The notes below the pieces were generated by a model that worked only from the letters and a program-made list of their open reading frames with translations, had not been told where the DNA came from and ran no database searches. Shown one piece after another: positions 1-9,231 of a stretch of DNA of 19,215 nt (positions within the stretch are counted from its first letter, which is position 1; the number at the start of each line of letters is the position of its first letter). The stretch is from an uncultured Odoribacter sp. (GTDB taxonomy: Bacteria > Bacteroidota > Bacteroidia > Bacteroidales > Marinifilaceae): positions 1-19,215 of the forward strand of contig CAMRAP010000008.1 in NCBI GenBank assembly GCA_947039985.1. Reading direction: 5' to 3'. Made by a program: the position numbers and the translations under genes.

Positions 1-1188
1 GACAAAGACAGGGTTGCTTTAAGTTCGTATAGCGAGGGTGGATGCTCTCTTTATGATATGAATATGATTATCTCCGCTCAAAATGCCTCTTCATTGGTTA
101 ACGATTTTGGACTGGGAGATTTTGATGCAATTACCCTAAACAAAGTACTTACTGGAAAAATAGCAAACTGTTCTGTATCTATTGACGATTTGTCAGAATC
201 AGTAAATGGTTCATCTACACCAAAGGATTTTGAAACCATGCTACAACTGTTGTACCTACGTTTTGAACACCCTAGATTTGACAAAGACATTTTCGAGTCC
301 AACATCAATCGCAACCGCTCTATGTTGCCCAATTACCTAAAGACTCCTCAAAAAATAATGCAGGACTCTATTCAATTAACCATGACCAACTACCACCCTA
401 GAAGCTTTGTATACAATGAAGAGTACCTAAACAAGATCGACTTTAAACAAATTGAAGAGATCTATCGTGATCGCATAAAAGATGCAAGTGATTTTACTTT
501 TTTTATCGTTGGAAATATTGATGAAGATACGGTTAGACCTTTAGTTGAAAAATACATCGGTTCTCTGAAATCAGAAAATCGCAAAGAATCAGGAATAGAT
601 CATCAAATAAAAGTACCAGAAGGCAAAACGGTAAAAGTAATTGAATTGGATTTAGAGACGCCAAAAGCAACGGTGGTAATCAACTTATCCAAGGAGATGA
701 AAAGCAGCATACATCGTAATCTTTCCAACTTTGTTTTAAAAGGTATTTTAGACCTTAGATTTACAGAGAATATTCGTGAAAAAGAAGGAGGGACTTATGG
801 CGTGAATGTTCAAGCAAGTGCGATGCGTGTGCCTTATTCAAAATATAGCATGAATATAAAGTTTGATTGTGATCCTGACAAAGCGGAGCGCTTAAAGTCT
901 CTTGTTTACAAAGAACTGAAGCAAATAACAGAGCAAGCTCCTACTCAAGAAGAGATGGACAAGGTAACCTTGAGCTTACTGAAAAATCGTGAACAATCTA
1001 AAAATCACAATAGTTTTTGGATGGACGCTATTTATAATTACTACGTAAAAGGTATTAATTCAGCAGACAGCAAAAACTTTGAGGAGGTCGTTGAAAAATT
1101 AAGCCCAAAAACCATTCAAAAGTTTGCAAAATCTCTATTTGATGATGCTAACATTGTTGATTTTACCTTTATGCCCAAAGAGAAGTAA
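1..1188 (+). CDS. M16 (pitrilysin/PqqL-like) zinc peptidase, C-terminal part, 5' truncated by the window edge
   Basis: The frame is open from the first base, so the first ATG (58) is internal and the gene begins outside the window; 395 residues are seen. The translation resembles the C-terminal half of a two-repeat M16 metallopeptidase. It contains an inactive-type M16 domain with a stretch typical of the family (FFIVGNIDEDTVRPLVEKYI) and then the conserved Arg...Tyr pair in REKEGGTYGV (R259 and Y266 counted from base 1), which in M16 C-terminal domains helps bind the substrate backbone. The zinc-binding HxxEH motif of the N-terminal domain should lie upstream and cannot be seen. Full-length relatives are about 900-950 residues and usually periplasmic, degrading peptides; that location is an inference here. 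The gene ends at a TAA followed by a strong hairpin (1222-1259), so it is probably the last gene of its unit. Confidence 0.88.
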   Translation, partial: DKDRVALSSYSEGGCSLYDMNMIISAQNASSLVNDFGLGDFDAITLNKVLTGKIANCSVSIDDLSESVNGSSTPKDFETMLQLLYLRFEHPRFDKDIFESNINRNRSMLPNYLKTPQKIMQDSIQLTMTNYHPRSFVYNEEYLNKIDFKQIEEIYRDRIKDASDFTFFIVGNIDEDTVRPLVEKYIGSLKSENRKESGIDHQIKVPEGKTVKVIELDLETPKATVVINLSKEMKSSIHRNLSNFVLKGILDLRFTENIREKEGGTYGVNVQASAMRVPYSKYSMNIKFDCDPDKAERLKSLVYKELKQITEQAPTQEEMDKVTLSLLKNREQSKNHNSFWMDAIYNYYVKGINSADSKNFEEVVEKLSPKTIQKFAKSLFDDANIVDFTFMPKEK

Positions 1189-1221
1189 GAAGAGTACTTA
1201 TAGCTGCAGAGCTTATATGCT

Positions 1222-1259
1222 AAAAATCCAGATTCAGTTAAAACTGAATCTGGATTTTT
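1222..1259. terminator. Perfect 18-bp hairpin between convergent genes, likely bidirectional terminator
   Basis: An 18-base arm (1222-1239) is exactly complementary to 1242-1259, leaving a 2-base centre. The arms begin with A5 and end with T5, so on either strand the stem runs into a U-rich tract. It lies between the stop of the M16 gene (1188, +) and the stop of the beta-galactosidase gene (1309, -), where a two-way rho-independent terminator is expected. Confidence 0.85.
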
Positions 1260-1308
1260 CAACTACTTTCAAATGCTATCACACGAAAGTTTTCTATGTT
1301 ATCTCTGT

Positions 1309-4425
<3,117 letters not shown>

Positions 4426-4440
4426 TTAGATTAAAAAAAT

Positions 4441-4481
4441 AAATGCTTTCTACTAAGAATATTCTTTAGTAGAAAGCATTT
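4441..4481 (-). terminator. 16-bp hairpin with T-run, terminator of the PurF-like gene
   Basis: Arms 4441-4456 and 4466-4481 are perfectly complementary around a 9-base centre that itself contains the palindrome gaattattc-like core at 4457-4464 (gaatattc). Read on the minus strand the stem is followed directly by ATTTTTTT, the form of a rho-independent terminator. It lies 14 bases past the PurF-like stop and only 27 bases before the beta-galactosidase start, so it should insulate the two genes, unless read-through is used. Confidence 0.8.
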
Positions 4482-4495
4482 CGATAAAATTCTAA

Positions 4496-5914
4496 TTATT
4501 CCATATAACTTGAATTGTCCCAGCAATGTGTACACAACTCTTCTTTAGGCAATCCAATCGCTTCAACCAAATCATCTAAGCGTTGAAACTGCAATGAATC
4601 CAACTGTAAATGCTGACACATCACTTTCACCATCTCCCTGTACTTATCTGTATCTGGATTTGAATATGGTGCTAATAGCTCATCAGTCAATTCTGAAGTT
4701 CCTTCAAGATCACGGATCACTCGACGTGCAAATAGATCAAAAGTGGAACGAGATGTTGAAAAATTCAAAAAACGACAAGGATAAACTAAAGGAGGACAAG
4801 CAATACGAATATGTACCTCTTCCACTCCACACTCCCGTAATTTTACCACATTATCTTTCAACTGAGTTCCTCTTACAATAGAGTCATCTAGAAAAACAAT
4901 TTTTGAATCACGAGTAAAAGCCTCATTGGGTAACAATTTCATCTTCGCCACTAAATCTCGCATAATCTGATTTTGGGGCATAAAACTACGTGGCCAAGTA
5001 GGTGTATATTTTACAAAAGGTCGCTTATAAGGAACTCCCTTTTCATTCGAATAACCGATGGCATGCCCCACTCCAGAGTCAGGAATTCCAGCTGCAAAAT
5101 CAGGCTTCAATTCATCTCGTCGAGCCATTACAGCACCACAACGATAACGAAATTCTTCCACATTTATTCCTTCATAGTAGGCAGATGGATAACCATAATA
5201 CACCCAAAGAAAAGAACAGACTTGCTTCCGACAACCAGGAGCAACAATCGAAGTAATTCCATCTTTAGAGATCCGAACAGCTTCATGTGCTCCAATATCA
5301 CGCACCATTTGATAGTCTAAGTTCGTAAAAGACGAACTTTCACTAGCAACAACATATCCAAACTCATTTTTACCAATAATAATGGGTGTTCTACCAAACT
5401 TATCCCTACATGCATAGATACAACTATCTGTCAAGATTAAAAAAGAACACGAACCTTTCACTGCATTATATACATTTTCGATTCCCTCTTTAAAAGTCTC
5501 CCCTTTATTAATTAGGATACTAACCACCTCTGTCGGATTAATCGTCGATCCAGACATCTCAGCAAAATGAATTTTCTCATTCAACAATTGAGTTGTAATT
5601 TCTGTCAAATTATCGATACATCCAACAGTCATCACTGCGAAACGCCCCAAATGGGAAGTAACCACAATGGGCTGAGACTCCATATCGCTAATCACTCCTA
5701 AACCCGAAAAAGACCCAAAAAAACGATCTAAGTCAGGCTCGAATTTATTCCGAAAATAAGAGTTTTCAATACTATGAATTGAACGAATAAAATCTGTTCC
5801 ATTGTAAAAAGCCATTCCAGCTTTTTTTGTCCCTAGGTGAGAATGATAGTCTGTCCCGTAAAAAACATCGGTAACACAATCTTTGCGCGATACGCAACCA
5901 AAAAATCCACTCAT
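4496..5914 (-). CDS. PurF-like phosphoribosyltransferase with a degenerate glutaminase domain
   Basis: 472 residues along the whole length of glutamine PRPP amidotransferase, the enzyme of the first step of purine synthesis. The C-terminal half keeps the PRPP-binding motif (KIVFLDDSIVRGT, 338-350), GIPDSGVGHAIGYS (276-289), and four cysteines (C233, C380, C461, C464) that match the 4Fe-4S ligands of the Bacillus subtilis enzyme. The N-terminal Ntn-hydrolase half is altered: it starts MSGFFG where the family has MCGIVG, so Ser replaces the catalytic Cys, and the counterparts of the E. coli glutamine-site residues R73, N101 and D127 are absent (V97-G98 stands where Asn-Gly should be, P127 near the Asp). 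Similar MSGFFG proteins are, from memory, common in Bacteroidota as second copies beside a normal PurF. It may use free ammonia, have another nucleophile substrate, or be regulatory. Family sure, function open. The start at 5914 has a TAACTTTG box upstream. Confidence 0.88.
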   Translation of the reverse strand: MSGFFGCVSRKDCVTDVFYGTDYHSHLGTKKAGMAFYNGTDFIRSIHSIENSYFRNKFEPDLDRFFGSFSGLGVISDMESQPIVVTSHLGRFAVMTVGCIDNLTEITTQLLNEKIHFAEMSGSTINPTEVVSILINKGETFKEGIENVYNAVKGSCSFLILTDSCIYACRDKFGRTPIIIGKNEFGYVVASESSSFTNLDYQMVRDIGAHEAVRISKDGITSIVAPGCRKQVCSFLWVYYGYPSAYYEGINVEEFRYRCGAVMARRDELKPDFAAGIPDSGVGHAIGYSNEKGVPYKRPFVKYTPTWPRSFMPQNQIMRDLVAKMKLLPNEAFTRDSKIVFLDDSIVRGTQLKDNVVKLRECGVEEVHIRIACPPLVYPCRFLNFSTSRSTFDLFARRVIRDLEGTSELTDELLAPYSNPDTDKYREMVKVMCQHLQLDSLQFQRLDDLVEAIGLPKEELCTHCWDNSSYME

Positions 5915-5946
5915 ATTTATAAAATGTAGTAATTGATTTAAGCTAA

Positions 5947-5954
5947 CAAAGTTA
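5947..5954 (-). promoter_or_regulatory. Candidate -7 box (TAACTTTG) of the PurF-like gene
   Basis: On the minus strand the sequence reads TAACTTTG, a full match to the Bacteroidota -7 consensus TAnnTTTG, 32 bases upstream of the start codon. No matching TTTG -33 box lies 19-21 bases further upstream, so the call rests on the -7 box alone. Confidence 0.45.
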
Positions 5955-5996
5955 AAAAAAATACCAAAGAAAGGATGTCTATTTCCATTTTTCTTG

Positions 5997-6025
5997 TGAA
6001 GTTTCTATGCAATGAATAAACTTCA
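5997..6025. repeat. 8-bp inverted repeat in the divergent PurF-like/SulP promoter region, candidate operator
   Basis: TGAAGTTT (5997-6004) and AAACTTCA (6018-6025) form a perfect inverted repeat with a 13-base spacer. It sits between the two divergent start codons, upstream of both candidate promoter boxes, a position suited to a dimeric regulator. In AT-rich DNA an 8-bp match can arise by chance. Confidence 0.3.
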
Positions 6026-6057
6026 ACTCATATAAACATTTTTATTCTAAGATTTCA

Positions 6058-6088
6058 TTTCACTTTTGTTTTGTTTATTGTAGCTTTG
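6058..6088 (+). promoter_or_regulatory. Candidate promoter of the SulP gene (TTTC-N19-TAGCTTTG)
   Basis: TAGCTTTG at 6081-6088 matches the Bacteroidota -7 consensus TAnnTTTG, and TTTC at 6058-6061, one base off the TTTG -33 box, stands exactly 19 bases upstream. Transcription would start near 6095, leaving a leader of about 20 bases before the ATG at 6118. Confidence 0.6.
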
Positions 6089-6117
6089 CTATTCATTAGA
6101 AACACGCTAGATTTATC

Positions 6118-7791
6118 ATGAAACATATTGATTTCCACCCAGTTCTATTTTCAATACTAAAAAATTACAGCAAAGAAAAATTCTTTTCCGACTTAATGGC
6201 TGGAATTATTGTTGGAATAGTTGCCTTACCACTAGCCATTGCTTTTGCAATTGCTTCAGGTGTTGGACCAGAACAAGGATTAACAACAGCAATTATTGCT
6301 GGCTTTATTATCGCTTTCTTTGGAGGCACCACAGTACAAATAGGAGGCCCAACAGGTGCTTTTATCATTATCATACACGGAATTATTCAACAATTCGGAA
6401 TCTCCGGACTAGCTCTTGCCACTATAATGGCTGGAATAATTCTCGTTTTGATGGGACTTTTTAAACTAGGAACAATCATCCGACTGATACCATACCCCAT
6501 TGTTGTTGGTTTTACTAGTGGAATTTCAATCACGATTTTCACAGCCCAAATGAAAGATTTGTTTGGATTACAATTGGAAAGTATTCCTTCAAATTTTATT
6601 TCAAAATGGGGAGCCTATTTCGCCAGTCTTGAAACAACAGACTTATTGACTCTCTCTCTTGGTATCGGTAGTATTCTATTGATTATTCTCACGCCAAAAA
6701 TTTCCAAAAAAATTCCAGGCTCATTGATTGCCATCATTGCCATAACTACGATTGCCTACCTTCTTCGCCATCAATTGGGACTCACAGGAATAGAAACGAT
6801 TGGTGACCGTTTTGAAATTAATGCAAGCCTACCTACTCCAAGTGGTATAGAATTTAGCATGACGACCATCAATCAATTACTCCCATCCGCTTTTACCATC
6901 GCTATATTGATTGCTATTGAATCCTTACTTTCTGCCACTGTTGCTGACGGTGTTACAGGAAAAAAACACAATTCAAACACAGAACTAACAGCACAAGGAA
7001 TTGCTAATATCATTGTTCCTTTCTTTGGAGGACTACCTGCAACAGGAGCTGTTGCTCGTACCATGACCAATATCAATAATGGTGGAACCACTCCTATTGC
7101 TGGTATCGTTCATGCAGTCACTTTATTACTAATACTTCTTTTCTTAGGCCCACTCACCAAACATATTCCAATGGCATGCTTAGCAGGTGTTTTAGTAGTG
7201 GTCTCTTATAATATGAGTGAGTGGCGAACATTTAAATCGATGCTTAAAAATTCGATGTCAGATGTGGCAGTCTTACTGACGACCTTCTTACTGACAGTTA
7301 TTTTTGATTTAACAATAGCTATCCAAGTTGGCTTACTACTAGCCTTAGTCCTTTTTATGAAGAGGGTGAGCGAAGTGACACGTATCACTGTTTCAAAAAA
7401 CATCATAGACCTATCTCATGAAAGTGAAATTTATCACCAAGAAGAGAAGTTTTCAGTAGCAAAAGGGATTGAAGTGTATGAAATTGACGGTCCATTTTTC
7501 TTTGGTATAGCCAATAAATTCGACGAATGTATGAAATCTATTGCTGATAATCCACAAGTTCGTATTATCCGTATGCGAAAAGTTCCATTCATGGATACAA
7601 CTGGCTTGCACAACCTGGAAAGTCTTTACCGCTCATCCACAAAAGAGAATATTAAATTTATTCTTTCAGGAGTAAATGAAGAAGTACATACAAGCCTACA
7701 CAAATCAGGACTTGCTCAAGCCATAGGAGAAGATAATATTTGTAGTGATATATATAAGGCATTGAAACGTGGAGAAAGTTTATTAAATTAA
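6118..7791 (+). CDS. SulP family anion transporter with C-terminal STAS domain
   Basis: 557 residues, the typical length of bacterial SulP (SLC26-type) inner-membrane transporters. The N-terminal part carries the family signature DLMAGIIVGIVALPLAIAFA followed by GVGPEQGLTTAI and GGTTVQIGGPTGAF (about residues 25-85), and hydrophobic segments run to about residue 420, fitting the 14-helix fold. A cytoplasmic STAS domain follows at about 440-550, with VPFMDTTGLHNLESLY at its conserved core. Members carry sulfate, bicarbonate, or other anions such as dicarboxylates; the sequence alone does not decide, and no carbonic anhydrase or sulfate-assimilation gene is adjacent. The ATG at 6118 follows a good promoter box; no strong Shine-Dalgarno is seen, as is common in Bacteroidota. 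The gene converges on the T9SS-protein gene, with only 8 bases between stops. Confidence 0.93.
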   Translation: MKHIDFHPVLFSILKNYSKEKFFSDLMAGIIVGIVALPLAIAFAIASGVGPEQGLTTAIIAGFIIAFFGGTTVQIGGPTGAFIIIIHGIIQQFGISGLALATIMAGIILVLMGLFKLGTIIRLIPYPIVVGFTSGISITIFTAQMKDLFGLQLESIPSNFISKWGAYFASLETTDLLTLSLGIGSILLIILTPKISKKIPGSLIAIIAITTIAYLLRHQLGLTGIETIGDRFEINASLPTPSGIEFSMTTINQLLPSAFTIAILIAIESLLSATVADGVTGKKHNSNTELTAQGIANIIVPFFGGLPATGAVARTMTNINNGGTTPIAGIVHAVTLLLILLFLGPLTKHIPMACLAGVLVVVSYNMSEWRTFKSMLKNSMSDVAVLLTTFLLTVIFDLTIAIQVGLLLALVLFMKRVSEVTRITVSKNIIDLSHESEIYHQEEKFSVAKGIEVYEIDGPFFFGIANKFDECMKSIADNPQVRIIRMRKVPFMDTTGLHNLESLYRSSTKENIKFILSGVNEEVHTSLHKSGLAQAIGEDNICSDIYKALKRGESLLN

Positions 7792-7798
7792 ACTCTCC
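7771..7798. terminator. Weak hairpin spanning the SulP stop codon, possible terminator
   Basis: GGAGA (7771-7775) pairs with TCTCC (7794-7798) and GTTTA (7778-7782) with TAAAC (7789-7793), giving a 10-bp stem with a 2-base bulge and a 6-base loop. It covers the end of the SulP coding sequence in the 8-base gap between two convergent genes. No T-run follows on either strand, so termination here is uncertain. Confidence 0.3.
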
Positions 7799-7799
7799 A

Positions 7800-9116
7800 C
7801 TATCGAATCAACATCAAAGCTCCCTTTTTCACATAGTTAGGGGTGTTCATTTTTTCACGACCTCGAGCAGTGATAATGTAGTAATATGTTCCCGGATTTG
7901 CCAATCGACCATTGATACGTCCATCCCATCCTCCTGTTGGGTCAGACCATTCGTATACTTTTCGCCCCCAACGATTTAAAATGATTCCCTGAAAACTTTC
8001 AACAGATAGAACCAAAGCCATAAAAATATCATTTTTACCATCTCCATTAGGAGTAAATACATTGGGAACCTCAACTAGTGATTCTACGACATTAACATAT
8101 TTTATTGCAGACGTATCTGTACAATGATTTTGTCCATCCGTATTGGTAGCAACCAACTTGACCATATATCTACCCGTATTTTCATAAATATAGGTAAAAT
8201 ATTCCTCCAACCTCACCTCTTCATGAATTAAACTATCCAATAAATCTGTTCCTATATGAACCATTGTAGAGGTGTCTTTATATAAAAACCATTCAAAAGT
8301 ATGCGCATTCACACATTCATCCGTATTAAACTCTACTTCCAATGGCGCTTGCCCCATTTCGTCTCCTACTTCACCTTCAACTCCCACTGTATTCAGTAAT
8401 TTTATGCCTGGCTTAGCCTCTGGAATAATAGATTCATAAGAAGCTGATTTAGGCGTTGTCCACACAAATCCACATCCATCCATCACACTTATTTTACACT
8501 CCTCATCCTTAGAGGTTGCCTCCCTAGAGATAATCACAAGCGCGTCATCATGTACATCAAGCCAAGTCCCATCATTCACTGCATATTTCACTTCTTCTCG
8601 CCCATAAAACCCATCGTCTGTTACAGATTCGTATCCTTTCAACTCTAATTTAAAATATTTACAATTATCTTTTTCCAAGATTTCGACAATCATTTTTGAC
8701 TCATCCACCTTGGCAAAAAACACCCGAAAAGTTTGTGAGACAGTCTCAACTCCAGCCTGATCGTCCTTAAATGCTTCTACTTTGTACAAGCCATTTTTAG
8801 TTATCGGAAAAGTAAAATTTGTTGAATCCTCATTAGGAGCTCCAAGCGTACTCCACACACCATTTACACTCCACTGATACTTCCAGCCAACACCACCCCC
8901 TAGCGCACCTTCCCCAGGCGTAAATAGAATGGCATCACTATTGGGCTCGCCTTTAATAGCTATAAAAGCATTTCCATAGCCAAGTGGCAATCCGTCTTTT
9001 TCTATAAAAAATTCAGCTGCACGCACTTCAATCATTTCAAGCTTTTCATCTCCCCCTCTCTGTGCCCAACCCACAACACTCCACCCAACAAACAACAACA
9101 ATAATAATATTTTCAT
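7800..9116 (-). CDS. PKD-like surface protein with type B T9SS C-terminal sorting domain
   Basis: The start is placed at the ATG at 9116 rather than an in-frame ATG at 9152. From 9116 the protein opens directly with a signal peptide (MKILLLLLFVGWSVVGWAQ), and a TATTTTTG promoter box lies at 9140-9147, inside the longer version. This gives 438 residues. After an N-terminal beta-rich region of no recognised family comes a PKD-like domain (about 245-340; EYFTYIYENTGRYMVKLVAT is a PKD-like core) and then, at about 350-438, a CHU_C / gliding-motility-associated C-terminal domain: VPNVFTPNGDGKNDIF, ILNRWGRKVYEW, GGWDGRINGRLANPGTYYY. That domain directs export through the type IX secretion system to the cell surface or medium. 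The protein therefore implies that T9SS genes exist elsewhere in the genome. Its role is unknown; adhesion or glycan binding would fit PKD proteins. Confidence 0.88.
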   Translation of the reverse strand: MKILLLLLFVGWSVVGWAQRGGDEKLEMIEVRAAEFFIEKDGLPLGYGNAFIAIKGEPNSDAILFTPGEGALGGGVGWKYQWSVNGVWSTLGAPNEDSTNFTFPITKNGLYKVEAFKDDQAGVETVSQTFRVFFAKVDESKMIVEILEKDNCKYFKLELKGYESVTDDGFYGREEVKYAVNDGTWLDVHDDALVIISREATSKDEECKISVMDGCGFVWTTPKSASYESIIPEAKPGIKLLNTVGVEGEVGDEMGQAPLEVEFNTDECVNAHTFEWFLYKDTSTMVHIGTDLLDSLIHEEVRLEEYFTYIYENTGRYMVKLVATNTDGQNHCTDTSAIKYVNVVESLVEVPNVFTPNGDGKNDIFMALVLSVESFQGIILNRWGRKVYEWSDPTGGWDGRINGRLANPGTYYYIITARGREKMNTPNYVKKGALMLIR

Positions 9117-9139
9117 GTGATTTACGTATATATACCTCA

Positions 9140-9147
9140 CAAAAATA
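9140..9147 (-). promoter_or_regulatory. Candidate -7 box (TATTTTTG) of the T9SS-protein gene
   Basis: Read on the minus strand the sequence is TATTTTTG, matching TAnnTTTG, 23 bases upstream of the chosen start at 9116. It is one reason for preferring that start over 9152. No clear -33 TTTG accompanies it. Confidence 0.4.
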
Positions 9148-9164
9148 AACATTATCTTCTCTTA

Positions 9165-9197
9165 ATTGCTAGCTTAGGGATTAATTTTTTAAATTTG
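9165..9197 (+). promoter_or_regulatory. Candidate promoter of the UvrD/PcrA-like helicase gene
   Basis: TAAATTTG at 9190-9197 fits the -7 consensus, and ATTG at 9165-9168, one base off TTTG, lies 21 bases upstream. The predicted transcript starts near 9204, about 28 bases before the GTG start. It lies back to back with the minus-strand box at 9140-9147. Confidence 0.5.
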
Positions 9198-9231
9198 TAG
9201 TCGAAAAAAATTAAAAATAGAGGAACATAAA

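Noticed and set aside
4594..5320. Plus-strand open frames opposite the PurF-like gene
   Set aside because: They lie wholly within a gene with clear family motifs on the minus strand, show no recognisable domains and have no promoter or ribosome-binding site.
5959..5968. CAAA at 5965-5968 as the -33 box for the PurF-like gene
   Set aside because: Only about 10 bases from the -7 box at 5947-5954; the Bacteroidota pair needs about 19-21.
4496..9116. PurF-like protein, SulP transporter and T9SS surface protein as one novel system
   Set aside because: They form separate transcription units with different orientations, and nothing beyond adjacency and a possible shared operator links them.
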